Positions 1-9,268 of a DNA stretch of 59,466 nt are shown here, piece by piece. This DNA comes from Sporisorium sorghi (taxonomy: Eukaryota > Basidiomycota > Ustilaginomycetes > Ustilaginales > Ustilaginaceae). Position 1 is the first letter of the stretch; every line of letters begins with the position of its first letter. The stretch covers positions 1 to 59,466 of the forward strand of contig JALCCG010000124.1 in assembly GCA_023212695.1 (NCBI GenBank), given 5' to 3'. The notes under the pieces were generated by a model. It had not been told where the DNA came from. It made no database searches and saw nothing but the letters and a program-made list of their open reading frames with translations. The translations under genes were made by a program, and so were the position numbers.

Positions 1-4
1 TCCC

Positions 5-42
5 AAGAGTCGTCAACATTGTTGACGGCTCTTTTTGTTTTT
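5..42 (+). terminator. Rho-independent terminator of an upstream gene
   Basis: A 13-bp stem (5-17 with 21-33, one T.G wobble), a 3-nt loop and a T-rich run to 42. It ends a gene that lies before the window. Confidence 0.85.
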
Positions 43-151
43 CCAGAAGATAAGTTTGCTGCAAACCGATCTGCTTCCAATGAATGAATTGTAGTTTGTA
101 CAGGGTGATATGCTAAAATAAGAAAAAAACGATAAAGTGGTGGAGTCATCA

Positions 152-1372
152 ATGGTGGAGATGGAGCACATCGTTCAGAAACTGGAGCAGACCCTGGGTA
201 CCTCACTCGGTTTAAAAACATTGAACGCGCAAGAAGCGGCATGGCTAAAAGAATCCATGACAGCCGCACAGCGGCATGGCAACCGCATCGGTCATCATAA
301 TGTGGAAGAGGCTCTTGGATCCATTTTCCGTGGAGAAAGGGAGACATCACGTAAAGAGCGAACCCATGCTGGCGCCTACGAATATGAAGCGCTTAATGAG
401 GTTTGGATTCCGGTTAATCGGCAGGACCCTGTCCGGGTGATCGTGGCAGATCGGAATGTTCTGACGGAGTCGGAGATTGGCCTTATAACCCTTTTATTGT
501 CGAGCATTCATGAGACATCTCCAGGGATAGTGTCGAAAAGCAGCGTTAAGGTCGAAGATGAACGGCGCGCTCAGCAGCTGGGTTCATGGTTAAAGGAACG
601 TCTTCAAGCCGGAGAACTGTTAGCTGAATTGCCGGATGAGCTTCTGCTCCGCTCAAGTTTAACAGAGGAAATGGTTCCATTCCTTCTGATTAATGAAAGC
701 GAACACGCGCCGACGCCGAGTTATAAAGCGCTGCAGCGGTTATTAAAAAGCTATTTTGACGGGGACATTATTCTGGTGCCGCTTCTGGATAAAGAATGGA
801 TTATACTTGCGAATCAAGAGCTGTTGGATGGAATCACGACAGATGATAAAGAGGATACCCCAGCCGAAGGCGATCAGGATTTACTGTCTCTGTTCTGTAT
901 GGGATTGTACGAGCTGGTTTCAACGGAATGGGTCGGGGATTTCCATATCTCGGCTATACCGGCCGTTAATGCGCTTCATGCTTTGCCACAGACGGTTGGA
1001 ATGTTGAGGGAGACGATGACAATCGGCCGCACGTTCCAGGTTAAAGAACATATCCATCTATCGACCGGGCTCCACCTGGAGCGTTTGGTATACAGTATCC
1101 CTGAGCATCAACGTAATCAGTTCCTGCGGGAGTATGCTGCAGGGCATACCGATTTGTTCGAGGATAGCGAGACGTTGTCTACGCTGGAGTCCTTCTTTGA
1201 ATTGGACTGCAACGTGAGCGAGACAGCCAAGCATCTGTATATTCACCGGAATACGCTGCTCTATCGTCTGGATAAGATCAAACAGGAGACGGGTCTGGAT
1301 GTTCGCAGCTTCAGTGATGCGGTATTAGTAAAAATTACGCTTCTATTGTATAAAGTGACGAAAAGGAAATAG
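152..1372 (+). CDS. PucR/CdaR-type transcriptional regulator
   Basis: A protein of about 406 residues ending in a PucR C-terminal helix-turn-helix, seen around residues 345-395: LDCNVSETAKHLYIHRNTLL followed by YRLDKIKQETGLDV. The roughly 340 residues before it match no domain I can name; in this family that part is usually a sensor or degenerate GGDEF-like region. The family (CdaR, PucR) consists of soluble regulators that answer to metabolites such as sugar acids or purine-breakdown products; the ligand here is unknown. The frame is open from a GTG at 137, but GGTGGAG at 139-145 sits about 6 nt before the ATG at 152, which I take as the start. The next gene, msmX, follows after about 100 bp on the same strand and may be its target; that is inference from position. 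Confidence 0.85.
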   Translation: MVEMEHIVQKLEQTLGTSLGLKTLNAQEAAWLKESMTAAQRHGNRIGHHNVEEALGSIFRGERETSRKERTHAGAYEYEALNEVWIPVNRQDPVRVIVADRNVLTESEIGLITLLLSSIHETSPGIVSKSSVKVEDERRAQQLGSWLKERLQAGELLAELPDELLLRSSLTEEMVPFLLINESEHAPTPSYKALQRLLKSYFDGDIILVPLLDKEWIILANQELLDGITTDDKEDTPAEGDQDLLSLFCMGLYELVSTEWVGDFHISAIPAVNALHALPQTVGMLRETMTIGRTFQVKEHIHLSTGLHLERLVYSIPEHQRNQFLREYAAGHTDLFEDSETLSTLESFFELDCNVSETAKHLYIHRNTLLYRLDKIKQETGLDVRSFSDAVLVKITLLLYKVTKRK

Positions 1373-1480
1373 GTTTTTTGTGCAGATTGTGTATAGCAAG
1401 TCAGGTGCCTATGGGGTAATATAAGATTATAAATTAATTGTATTCGATTTCATAACATTCATATGAGGGGGCAAATGCAC

Positions 1481-2605
1481 ATGGCTGGTGTACGCTTAGA
1501 GCATATTTACAAAAAGTATGCAGGTGCGGATAAAGCAACTGTAATTGACGTTAATTTGGATATTAAAGATAAAGAATTTTTGGTATTGGTAGGTCCTTCC
1601 GGTTGCGGTAAGTCCACGACATTGCGTATGATCGCAGGACTTGAGGAAATTTCTGAGGGTAAACTTTACATTGGCGACCGCGTTGTTAACGATGTAGCAC
1701 CTAAAGATCGTGACATCGCGATGGTATTCCAATCCTACGCCTTGTATCCACATATGAACGTATATCAAAACATGGCATTTGGTTTGAAGCTCCGCAAAGT
1801 GAAGAAAGACGAAATCGATAAACGTGTACGTGAAGCAGCTAAAATCTTGGACATTGAGCATTTGCTCGAGCGTAAGCCAAAAGCTCTTTCCGGTGGTCAG
1901 CGTCAGCGTGTTGCCTTGGGTCGTGCGATTGTCCGTGATCCACAAGTCTTCTTGATGGATGAGCCGCTTTCCAACTTGGATGCGAAACTTCGCGGTCAGA
2001 TGCGTGCTGAAATTACGAAGCTGGTTAAGCGTCTTGAAACCACTTGTATCTATGTAACGCATGACCAAACAGAAGCTATGACAATGGGTGACCGTATCGT
2101 AGTTATGCAGGACGGTATCATTCAACAAGCGGATTCCCCAGAACAGCTGTACAACAGCCCTAACAACTTGTTCGTTGCTGGTTTCATCGGTTCCCCAACC
2201 ATGAACTTTATCAACGGTAAATTGTCTGAACAAAACGGAGGCGTGTACTTCACTTCCGAGGGACTGAACGTTCAGGTTCCAGGCGGCAAAGCTCAAATTC
2301 TTAAAAACAAATCGATGATCGGTAAAGAAGTCATCATGGGTCTTCGTCCTGAAGATATTCATGAAGAGCCAGTATTCCTGGAAGCTTCCCCGAACACCAT
2401 CTTCAATGCAAAAGTTGACGTTACTGAGAACCTCGGTCACGAAATGCTCTTGTATCTGAGTGGACTGGGTACTGATACTGTTATCGGCCGTGTAGACGGA
2501 CGTTCTACTACACGTGAAAGCGATAATGTTAAATTGGCAATCGACATGAACAAAGTTCATATCTTTGATAAAGAGTCCGAATTGAACGTGTTGCTGGGAG
2601 ACTAA
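1481..2605 (+). CDS. msmX: ABC transporter ATP-binding protein, MsmX/UgpC family
   Basis: A 374-residue ATPase of the carbohydrate-importer (CUT1) type. In Bacillus MsmX energises several sugar importers whose permeases are encoded elsewhere. Seen in order: Walker A GPSGCGKS at residues 38-45, the Q-loop in VFQSYALYPHM, the signature LSGGQRQRVALGRA, Walker B VFLMDEPLSNLD, the switch His in YVTHDQTEAMT, then a C-terminal TOBE-type regulatory region. No permease or binding-protein gene is adjacent, which fits a shared ATPase. The ATG at 1463 overlaps the ribosome binding site GAGGGGG (1465-1471); the ATG at 1481, 9 nt downstream, gives the usual short N-terminus MAGVRLEHIYKKY. A strong terminator follows. 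Confidence 0.95.
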   Translation: MAGVRLEHIYKKYAGADKATVIDVNLDIKDKEFLVLVGPSGCGKSTTLRMIAGLEEISEGKLYIGDRVVNDVAPKDRDIAMVFQSYALYPHMNVYQNMAFGLKLRKVKKDEIDKRVREAAKILDIEHLLERKPKALSGGQRQRVALGRAIVRDPQVFLMDEPLSNLDAKLRGQMRAEITKLVKRLETTCIYVTHDQTEAMTMGDRIVVMQDGIIQQADSPEQLYNSPNNLFVAGFIGSPTMNFINGKLSEQNGGVYFTSEGLNVQVPGGKAQILKNKSMIGKEVIMGLRPEDIHEEPVFLEASPNTIFNAKVDVTENLGHEMLLYLSGLGTDTVIGRVDGRSTTRESDNVKLAIDMNKVHIFDKESELNVLLGD

Positions 2606-2630
2606 TTCTCCGGTATACGGCATTCTCTTG

Positions 2631-2659
2631 AAAACCGCCCCTCAAGGGGCGGTTTTTTT
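2631..2659 (+). terminator. Rho-independent terminator of msmX
   Basis: An 11-bp perfect stem (2631-2641 with 2646-2656), loop TCAA, and a T-run to 2659. It isolates msmX from the hprK operon. Confidence 0.95.
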
Positions 2660-2993
2660 AGGAGAAAGAGGCATTTAGAGTGGTACTTATTTTCATTTCT
2701 CAGCAGATATAAGCCTATTGTCCCTATCGGAAGGGCAAAGAGAATTGCATTCAGTAGCTTTTTTCGATAAGATAAGCACAAAGCAGGGCATACATAAGTG
2801 TTTCGTGCATGCGGAAAAAGCGGCGTTTAGAACGTGGCGACATATGTTGATGACAGATAAAGACGTGGAATTGGAATACTTTTTGAATAAACATTTTTTG
2901 GAAATATCAGATTATGAAATATATCATCCAAGATGAGCCGTGTAACGGCTGTGTTGTGATGTCAACATACAACGGAAGAAGAGGGGTAAGACC
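2660..2993 (+). other. Intergenic region before hprK, no convincing gene
   Basis: About 330 bp between the msmX terminator and hprK. A frame of about 72 codons (2718-2936) opens with TTG, has no ribosome binding site and resembles nothing I know, so I do not call it. The stretch is A+T-richer than its neighbours and probably carries the hprK promoter, but no -35/-10 pair stands out. The hprK ribosome binding site GAGGGG lies about 8 nt before its ATG. Confidence 0.5.
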
Positions 2994-3932
2994 ATGGCCA
3001 AGAAAGTGAAGGTATCCGAGCTGGTCCAGCAGTTTCAGCTGGAGGTCATCGCAGGCGAGGAAGGCTTGAAACGTCAGATTACAACGGACGATCTGAATCG
3101 TCCAGGATTGGAAATGGCGGGCTATTTTGAGTACCATCCGCGTGAGCGTGTACAGCTTATGGGGCGCACGGAGTTGGCTTTCTTCGGGATGCTGAAACCG
3201 GAGGAACGTAAAGAACGGATGCGTAGTCTGTGTACGGAGGAAACACCGTGTATCGTGGTTACGCGTTCGCTGGAAGTGCCGGAGGAATTGGTTGAGCTTG
3301 GGAATGAGCGAGGTTTGCCTATTCTGCGCAGCAGTATGGCAACTACCATTCTAACGAGCCGATTCACAAGCTTCCTGGAGCGAAAATTAGCACCGACTAC
3401 AACCATTCATGGTGTATTGTGTGATGTATACGGCGTGGGTATGCTGATTACCGGTTCAAGCGGTATCGGGAAGAGCGAGACAGCGCTCGAACTTGTAAAA
3501 CGTGGACACCGGTTAATTGCCGATGATGCGGTTGAGATTCGCCAAACCTCGGATTTTCAGCTTCACGGAACGGCGCCGGAGTTGATTCGTCACCTCCTGG
3601 AGATTCGCGGAGTCGGTATTATTAACGTAATGACATTATTCGGCGCCGGGGCTGTTCGGAATAACAAGCGGATCACCCTCGTTGTTCGCTTGGAAGCCTG
3701 GCAGCAGGATAAGCAGTATGACCGTCTGGGTTTGGATGAAGAGACCACGCGTATTATAGAGACGGATATCCCTCTGGTGACCATTCCCGTTCGTCCAGGA
3801 CGTAACCTTGCGGTTATTATTGAAGTAGCAGCCATGAACTACAGATTGAAACAAATGGGACTTAATGCTGCACTGCAGTTTACGAACAAGCTGACGGCAA
3901 CCATCGCTGAAGATATGGACGATTTGGACTAG
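2994..3932 (+). CDS. hprK: HPr kinase/phosphorylase
   Basis: A 312-residue bifunctional enzyme that phosphorylates Ser46 of HPr and Crh with ATP or PPi and removes the phosphate by phosphorolysis; it is the main sensor of carbon catabolite repression in Firmicutes. The P-loop GSSGIGKS is at residues 154-161, followed by DDAVEIRQ and the family signature [20 protein letters not shown]. Length is normal for the family. It heads hprK-lgt-ppaX-yvoF, the same order as in B. subtilis apart from the missing yvoD. Its substrates here could include two HPr-fold proteins in this window: the Crh-position protein at 54.4 kb and the unusual one at 24.0 kb. PpaX, two genes on, removes the PPi that the phosphorylase reaction makes. 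Confidence 0.98.
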   Translation: MAKKVKVSELVQQFQLEVIAGEEGLKRQITTDDLNRPGLEMAGYFEYHPRERVQLMGRTELAFFGMLKPEERKERMRSLCTEETPCIVVTRSLEVPEELVELGNERGLPILRSSMATTILTSRFTSFLERKLAPTTTIHGVLCDVYGVGMLITGSSGIGKSETALELVKRGHRLIADDAVEIRQTSDFQLHGTAPELIRHLLEIRGVGIINVMTLFGAGAVRNNKRITLVVRLEAWQQDKQYDRLGLDEETTRIIETDIPLVTIPVRPGRNLAVIIEVAAMNYRLKQMGLNAALQFTNKLTATIAEDMDDLD

Positions 3933-3952
3933 GACTAGGGAGGTTATAAGTG

Positions 3953-5086
3953 ATGCAAACATTGCTCATCGATCCGGTGGCGTTCTCCATCGGATCGCTG
4001 CGTGTTCATTGGTATGGCTTGATTTTGGGGCTTGGGGCACTGGCGGGTCTGCTGCTGGCCATTCGCGAAGGCAAGCGTTTTGGCATTCCGCAGGAATTCT
4101 TTATGGACTTGCTCTTGCTCGGCGTTCCTTCTGCCATCATCGGTGCACGCATTTATTATGTTGCTTTTAAGTGGGAAGACTATAAGGATAACTTCCTCGA
4201 TGTGTTCAAAATATGGAATGGCGGTATTGCGATATTCGGCGCACTTATCGGTGCGATTATTTGCGCGCTGATCTTTGTTCGCAGAAGGGGCTACTCGTTC
4301 TGGCGAATTGCCGATATCTGTGCTCCGTCTCTATTGGCCGGCCAAATTATTGGACGCTGGGGGAATTTCGTCAACCAGGAGGCCTATGGCGGTCCTGTAA
4401 GCGAAACATTTTTGCGCGGGGAGCTGCATCTGCCTAATTTCATTGTGAATCAGATGAATGTACAAGGCGTATTCCATCATCCTACCTTCTTATATGAATC
4501 ATTGTGGAATTTGGTTGGTATTGTTGTACTGCTTATTATCCGGAGACAAAAATTCTTGCGTTCCGGCGAACTTTTCATCGGATATTTCATCTGGTATTCC
4601 ATTGGCCGGTTCTTCATTGAAGCGGTGCGCACGGACAGTTTGGCATTTCAAGGCTCTGCCGGCCTTGCCGACTTCATTAACAATACGCTATGGGCACCGA
4701 TGACCTGGATGGGCTTTGAACTGGGCCATCTGGATCCGGCCTACGGAAACATCCGTATCTCACAGCTGTTGTCTGTCTTGTTTATTATTGCAGGCATCAT
4801 ACTGATTATTGTACGCCGTGTGACAGGTCGAGCGAATGTGCGTTATCTGGATCCGATCGTGTCCACCAAAGCAGGAGTCAGCCCAACCCCGGAGGCGGAG
4901 CTGCAAACGAATAAAACAGTGAAATCCCCGGCGGCAACTTCTTCGAAAAATCATAAAGAGACAGTGGAAACAGCGGAACTTGTTGATAAGAGCCCTCTTA
5001 CCCAAGCTCAGGAGGCGGAGGCCAAGCAAACGCAGGTGGATGAGACTCCGGTTATAAAACCAGATACGGAGGACAAAAAGGAGTAG
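3953..5086 (+). CDS. lgt: Prolipoprotein diacylglyceryl transferase
   Basis: A membrane enzyme that transfers diacylglycerol from phosphatidylglycerol to the lipobox cysteine of prelipoproteins. Several membrane helices, the N-terminal HWYGLI motif and the Lgt signature GRWGNFVNQEAYGG (about residues 134-147) are visible. The protein has 377 residues, about 90-100 more than typical Lgt. The excess is a hydrophilic C-terminal tail from about residue 300, rich in Lys, Glu, Thr and Pro, with no recognisable domain and likely disordered. A GTG at 3950 is also possible, but the ATG at 3953 is better spaced from AGGGAGG (3937-3943). Lipoproteins such as TctC in this window are its substrates. Confidence 0.97.
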   Translation: MQTLLIDPVAFSIGSLRVHWYGLILGLGALAGLLLAIREGKRFGIPQEFFMDLLLLGVPSAIIGARIYYVAFKWEDYKDNFLDVFKIWNGGIAIFGALIGAIICALIFVRRRGYSFWRIADICAPSLLAGQIIGRWGNFVNQEAYGGPVSETFLRGELHLPNFIVNQMNVQGVFHHPTFLYESLWNLVGIVVLLIIRRQKFLRSGELFIGYFIWYSIGRFFIEAVRTDSLAFQGSAGLADFINNTLWAPMTWMGFELGHLDPAYGNIRISQLLSVLFIIAGIILIIVRRVTGRANVRYLDPIVSTKAGVSPTPEAELQTNKTVKSPAATSSKNHKETVETAELVDKSPLTQAQEAEAKQTQVDETPVIKPDTEDKKE

Positions 5087-5093
5087 TTGCAGC

Positions 5094-5744
5094 ATGATTG
5101 AAACCGTACTGTTTGATCTGGACGGCACCATTATTGATACGAATGAATTGATCATTTCATCATTTCTGCATGTATTCGAGTCTCAGGCTCCAGGGCCTTT
5201 GACCAGAGAGCAGATCATTCCGCATATGGGGACAACGCTTGAACAGCAGCTGCAGGCTTTCTCGGGGGGCGTCGAAGATGTGAGCCCGTTTGTAACAGCC
5301 TACCGCTCGTTCAACACGCTTCATCATGATGAGATGGTCAGACCATTCCCGCATGTGAATGAAGTCGTGGAGCGTCTTCATCGACACGGGTTAGCCCTGG
5401 GCATCGTAACGACGAAGATCCGTCCCTCCACGATGATGACTTTGGAGAAGTTCGATCTCGAACGCTTCATGTCTGCGATTGTTACGGTGAATGATGTAGA
5501 ACACCCCAAACCGCATCCCGAACCCGTTCTAACGGCGATAGAGCGGCTGGGTGCGAACCCGGAGACAACGTTGATGATCGGTGACAGTCCAGTCGATATT
5601 CAGTCTGCGAAGGCGGCAGGCGTTAAGGCTGCCGCAGTAGCCTGGTCCCTGAAGGGTGAACTGAAGCTGAAGGAGTATGGTCCGGATTTTATTTTGAAGG
5701 ATATGAGAGATCTGTACGATATCGTAGGACTTCCAGAGGAATAG
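5094..5744 (+). CDS. ppaX: Pyrophosphatase PpaX (HAD family)
   Basis: A 216-residue HAD-superfamily hydrolase. Motif [12 protein letters not shown] is near the N-terminus and the motif III/IV segment [15 protein letters not shown] near the C-terminus. PpaX hydrolyses the PPi released when HprK dephosphorylates P-Ser-HPr. The call over other HAD phosphatases rests on the operon position hprK-lgt-ppaX, which is the B. subtilis arrangement. It starts 7 nt after the lgt stop, so the two are co-transcribed. Confidence 0.93.
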   Translation: MIETVLFDLDGTIIDTNELIISSFLHVFESQAPGPLTREQIIPHMGTTLEQQLQAFSGGVEDVSPFVTAYRSFNTLHHDEMVRPFPHVNEVVERLHRHGLALGIVTTKIRPSTMMTLEKFDLERFMSAIVTVNDVEHPKPHPEPVLTAIERLGANPETTLMIGDSPVDIQSAKAAGVKAAAVAWSLKGELKLKEYGPDFILKDMRDLYDIVGLPEE

Positions 5745-5757
5745 GAGTTTTGGCAGC

Positions 5758-6264
5758 ATGGCCAGAAAGATTACCCGTTATCCTGTAGAAGGGCCGAACG
5801 CGCTGTGGCAAATCTACCGTACCGTTAGCCCGTTTAAGGGCGTGAAGAACTTCATCTTTATCCAGCTGGCGCGCTATTGCCCCATCCTGCCCATGAAGAA
5901 CTGGATATACCGTCATATGCTCGGGATGAAGGTAGGTCCGCATACTGCGTTTGGACTGATGGTCATGGTGGATGTATTTTTTCCAGAGAAAATAACCATC
6001 GGTGAGAATTCGGTGATCGGCTATAATACAACCATTCTTGCACATGAGTATTTAATCAAGGAATATCGCCTAGGAGAGGTATGGATCGGGGAGAACGTAC
6101 TGATCGGCGCGAACACAACGATATTGCCTGGTGTAACCATTGGGGATGGAGCGGTTGTTGCTGCAGGATCTGTTGTACATAAGGATGTGGCACCAGGTGT
6201 CTTTGTAGGCGGGAATCCATTGCGAGAGCTGAAGAGGACATCGACGGAAAGTGAGTCAATTTGA
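5758..6264 (+). CDS. yvoF: Hexapeptide-repeat acyltransferase, YvoF-like
   Basis: A 168-residue left-handed beta-helix acyltransferase. Imperfect hexapeptide turns run through the C-terminal half ([15 protein letters not shown], then [20 protein letters not shown]), ending in [10 protein letters not shown]. Such enzymes usually move acetyl groups from acetyl-CoA to sugars; the acceptor here is unknown. Position after ppaX matches yvoF in B. subtilis. GGAG precedes the ATG. Confidence 0.9.
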   Translation: MARKITRYPVEGPNALWQIYRTVSPFKGVKNFIFIQLARYCPILPMKNWIYRHMLGMKVGPHTAFGLMVMVDVFFPEKITIGENSVIGYNTTILAHEYLIKEYRLGEVWIGENVLIGANTTILPGVTIGDGAVVAAGSVVHKDVAPGVFVGGNPLRELKRTSTESESI

Positions 6265-6345
6265 GGTAATATGACATGTCAGGTTCTCAAGCTGTCGGAT
6301 TTATTGTAAAATGAGATGAGGATGACATGACAGAAAGCGAACTAT

Positions 6346-6379
6346 AGTCCCCTGGGTAATGGCCTTGAGGGACTTTTTT
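6346..6379 (+). terminator. Probable terminator after yvoF
   Basis: Short stem AGTCCC (6346-6351)/GGGACT (6369-6374) around a 17-nt loop, with six Ts (6374-6379). It would end the hprK-yvoF operon. The long loop makes it weaker than the others in the window. Confidence 0.6.
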
Positions 6380-6440
6380 GCCCGCCGCCTTATACATGGA
6401 CTCTATGAAAAAGCTGAAATAAAAGGAGGCGACGCCTGAC

Positions 6441-7667
6441 ATGAGTGCTACGCTGAACAAAAAGGAAAGGCTGCCGCAACTCGATATCTATCGTGCGATG
6501 GCTATTCTGGGCGTGCTTCACGTACATGCGACTTCATTTGCAACGGTGGATGCAATCGATTCGCGGTTCTATTATATTATTAATTTTTTGAATATCTTCT
6601 TTAAATACGGCACACCTTCGTTTATATTTCTGAGCAGTTTTGTGTTGTTCTATAACTATGCAGACCGTCCATTGACCAAGGATTTGATCAAGAACTTCTA
6701 CAAACGGCGGCTTTTGTATATTCTGCTGCCTTATGTGCTGTTCTCTATCCTCTACTTCTTTGTTCGGATGTATCAGAATGGACTGCTGAACAGCTCGTTT
6801 GATCTATGGGCACAAATGCCGCTTTTCTTTGAGCGTCTGATTCGCGGACAGAACTATACGCACTTATATTTTGTATTCATCAGTTTGCAGTTCTACATTC
6901 TGTTCCCGATCTTCCTCAAGCTGTTCAAATCGTCCCGGTTCCTGGTGCGGTGGGCGGTTCCGATCGGATTCCTGCTCCAATGGGGCTTCATCTTATGGAA
7001 TAAGTATGAACTGCAATATACGTTTAAAGGCAGCTTGGCTATCTCGTATTTAGCCTATTACATGCTGGGTGCTTACCTGGCGATGAATTACGATAAATTC
7101 AAGGGCTGGTTAACGTCCTCATGGAAGAAGCAGACTTCGGGTCAAAGGGCAGGTACGGTCGTGTTGTGGGCCGGATGGCTCACGTTGGCACTGGCTCATG
7201 TGCAAATCTGGTACAATCAGCGATTGCACGGTGCCAAATATGATTCCCTGTTGTACGAGCTGTTGTGGAATCTGCATACCATCTTCTCTGCGATTGTGCT
7301 GATGCAGCTGGCAAGCTGGCTGTACAGTAGCGGTTGGAAACTCATCGTTAAGGTTCTGACACGAATTGGCGAGCTATCGTTCGCGATATATCTGGTGCAT
7401 CCATTATGGTTGTTCCTGTATCGGGAATATGATCTGAAGTTGAACCCGGTAACCGATGATTATCTCATTTGGGTATATGGCGGTATGGTAACCGCGCTGA
7501 TTGTCAGTGCGCTTGTGGTGCAAACCATGTTCCGGTGGATCCCGGGCTCCTGGATGCTGCTTGGCAGCGTGCCGCGTTCGTTAAAACCATCATCCAAAGC
7601 ACCCAAGACGCCGTCGCAAAAAAAGGATACCGTTACAGGCGACAGCAAGAAGTCGGTTGATCTGTAA
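6441..7667 (+). CDS. Acyltransferase 3 (OafA/YrhL-type) membrane protein
   Basis: A 408-residue polytopic membrane protein with about ten hydrophobic segments. It opens with the family hallmark LPQLDIYRAMAILGVLHVH, whose His is thought to be catalytic. These proteins O-acylate extracellular or envelope carbohydrates; the substrate cannot be read from sequence. The last 40 residues are a Ser/Lys/Pro-rich cytoplasmic tail. A strong AAGGAGG lies upstream. The gene stands alone between two terminators. Confidence 0.88.
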   Translation: MSATLNKKERLPQLDIYRAMAILGVLHVHATSFATVDAIDSRFYYIINFLNIFFKYGTPSFIFLSSFVLFYNYADRPLTKDLIKNFYKRRLLYILLPYVLFSILYFFVRMYQNGLLNSSFDLWAQMPLFFERLIRGQNYTHLYFVFISLQFYILFPIFLKLFKSSRFLVRWAVPIGFLLQWGFILWNKYELQYTFKGSLAISYLAYYMLGAYLAMNYDKFKGWLTSSWKKQTSGQRAGTVVLWAGWLTLALAHVQIWYNQRLHGAKYDSLLYELLWNLHTIFSAIVLMQLASWLYSSGWKLIVKVLTRIGELSFAIYLVHPLWLFLYREYDLKLNPVTDDYLIWVYGGMVTALIVSALVVQTMFRWIPGSWMLLGSVPRSLKPSSKAPKTPSQKKDTVTGDSKKSVDL

Positions 7668-7725
7668 TTGTAATATCTGTAATCATAGCAGGCATAATTT
7701 CATCTCATACCAACGATCATGAACC

Positions 7726-7753
7726 AAGCCGTCCGGCAATCGGGCGGCTTTTT
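7726..7753 (+). terminator. Rho-independent terminator after the acyltransferase gene
   Basis: A 10-bp stem (7726-7735 with 7741-7750, one wobble), a 5-nt loop and a T-run. It separates the acyltransferase gene from the his operon. Confidence 0.9.
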
Positions 7754-7915
7754 GTATGGGTGCGCATAAGGCATGGCTGGGGATGATCACCAGCCAAGCC
7801 AGCCACTGCTGCTCGTTCTTGTGTTACAATTATACCCAGAAGTGAAGCCGGCCCTGGGGCGGCTAATGTCGTTAGAAACAGAGAACGATACATAGATGTA
7901 CGCATTTCCCATGCA

Positions 7916-7945
7916 TTGACGATCGGGATCTATTCATGGTAATAT
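7916..7945 (+). promoter_or_regulatory. Probable promoter of the his operon
   Basis: TTGACG (7916-7921) and TAATAT (7940-7945) with an 18-nt spacer, about 75 bp before hisZ, a good sigma-A match. The stretch between the preceding terminator and this promoter (7754-7915) shows nothing else I can support. I found no T-box specifier or antiterminator. Confidence 0.7.
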
Positions 7946-7955
7946 AGCCAATATA

Positions 7956-7995
7956 CTTTAATTTATTAGCAAGGTAACACTTTACCATATTAAAG
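7956..7995 (+). promoter_or_regulatory. Nested inverted repeat in the hisZ leader
   Basis: Just after the predicted transcription start: outer arms CTTTAAT (7956-7962)/ATTAAAG (7989-7995) and inner arms GGTAA (7973-7977)/TTACC (7982-7986) with loop CACT. There is no T-run, so it is not a simple terminator. It may be an operator or a leader RNA structure. No regulator is assigned. Confidence 0.4.
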
Positions 7996-8022
7996 ACTTT
8001 TTCTGATTTGAGGTGAAGCTTC

Positions 8023-9216
8023 ATGTCTAAACCAAAAGGCTTCGAGAAACCGGCAGGTGTTCGTGATTATCTACCCCATGCAGTCACCAAGCTGCGCCGG
8101 ATTGAACGTGAAGTGCTTGCGTGCATGGACCGCTGGGGATACCGGCAGATCATGACACCAACAATGGAATATTACGATACAGTAGGCGTAGCAAGCTCTA
8201 CGTCGGACCAGAAACTGTTTAAATTACTTAATAAACGTGGAACAACAATGGTGCTTCGATCTGATCTTACGGCTCCGATAGCGCGGGTCATGTCATCACT
8301 GCTGAAAGATGAGCCGCTTCCGGTGCGTTTGTCTTACCATGCCAATGTGTTTCGCGCGATTGAAGAGGAAGCGGGACGGGAAGCGGAATTCTTCCAGACG
8401 GGTGTTGAGCTTGTAGGCGATGATTCCCCTGAGGCGGATGCCGAAGTGATTGCATTGGCCATTGAATCGCTCAAGGCGGCAGGCGTCGAGAGATTTAAGA
8501 TTGCGATGGGACATATGGGTTATCTTAATGGTCTGCTCCAGCAGGTGCTTCCTGAGCGGGCTGAAGATCAAGAAAGTTTAAAGGAGGATCTGCTGAATCG
8601 GGATTACGTCGGATACCGGAATACCATCGCCAGCCTGCAACTGGCCCCAAGACAGCAAGAACAGTTAGAAGGAATTCTAAGATTGCGCGGTGGCCGGGAG
8701 ATTGCCGGTCAAGCTCTTGAAATTAGCAGCAATGACCTCGCCAGGGCTTCTATTGAGCATCTATGTAAGGTATGGGAGGTGCTGGAGGCATACGATGTCT
8801 CCAGGCATGTTCTGTTTGATCTCACCATGCTCGGGGACTTCTCCTATTACACAGGGATGACGTTCGAGGGCTATGCGGCGGAATTAGGCTCCCCTGTGGC
8901 AAGCGGTGGTCGTTATGACAAGCTGCTCCAGCAGTTTGGCCGTGCGGTTCCGGCAACAGGTTTTGCCATCAAGACCAACCGTATATTGGATGGAGTACAG
9001 GGTTCCGAGATTGTGGAAGACCTTCCTGTTCTCATTCGTTACACGGCTTCCTATCGGAAGAAAGGATTAGCTAAGGCGGCTGATCTTCGCGCACAGGGTC
9101 ATACGGTTATAACTTCAATTATTCCGGATCATGCAAACGGTGGAGACGAAGGGGCTCCTGTCATATCCGGGAGTTTGCTCCATAGAGGATACCGGGAGAT
9201 TATCACACTTCAATAG
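8023..9216 (+). CDS. hisZ: ATP phosphoribosyltransferase regulatory subunit
   Basis: A 397-residue homologue of histidyl-tRNA synthetase that is not a synthetase; it forms a hetero-octamer with short-form HisG and is needed for activity and histidine feedback. The catalytic-core-like start KPAGVRDYLPH and class II motif 2-like segments (LRSDLTAPIARVMSS) are visible. The HisRS anticodon-binding domain is replaced by a short tail. It heads the his operon. The ribosome binding site GAGGTG is 7 nt before the ATG. Confidence 0.96.
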   Translation: MSKPKGFEKPAGVRDYLPHAVTKLRRIEREVLACMDRWGYRQIMTPTMEYYDTVGVASSTSDQKLFKLLNKRGTTMVLRSDLTAPIARVMSSLLKDEPLPVRLSYHANVFRAIEEEAGREAEFFQTGVELVGDDSPEADAEVIALAIESLKAAGVERFKIAMGHMGYLNGLLQQVLPERAEDQESLKEDLLNRDYVGYRNTIASLQLAPRQQEQLEGILRLRGGREIAGQALEISSNDLARASIEHLCKVWEVLEAYDVSRHVLFDLTMLGDFSYYTGMTFEGYAAELGSPVASGGRYDKLLQQFGRAVPATGFAIKTNRILDGVQGSEIVEDLPVLIRYTASYRKKGLAKAADLRAQGHTVITSIIPDHANGGDEGAPVISGSLLHRGYREIITLQ

Positions 9217-9268
9217 AACGTGGACGTGATTCATCTTTTATATAAGTTAAGGTTAGGAGGATTTGAAC

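Noticed and set aside
1496..2623. A 375-codon open frame on the minus strand
   Set aside because: It is the exact antisense of msmX, lacks a ribosome binding site and has no recognisable domain; the plus-strand protein is unmistakable.
2718..2936. A 72-codon frame before hprK
   Set aside because: TTG start without ribosome binding site and no similarity to known proteins; kept only as an intergenic note.
7754..8022. T-box riboswitch upstream of hisZ
   Set aside because: No specifier-loop layout, no conserved antiterminator bulge and no terminator with T-run before hisZ.
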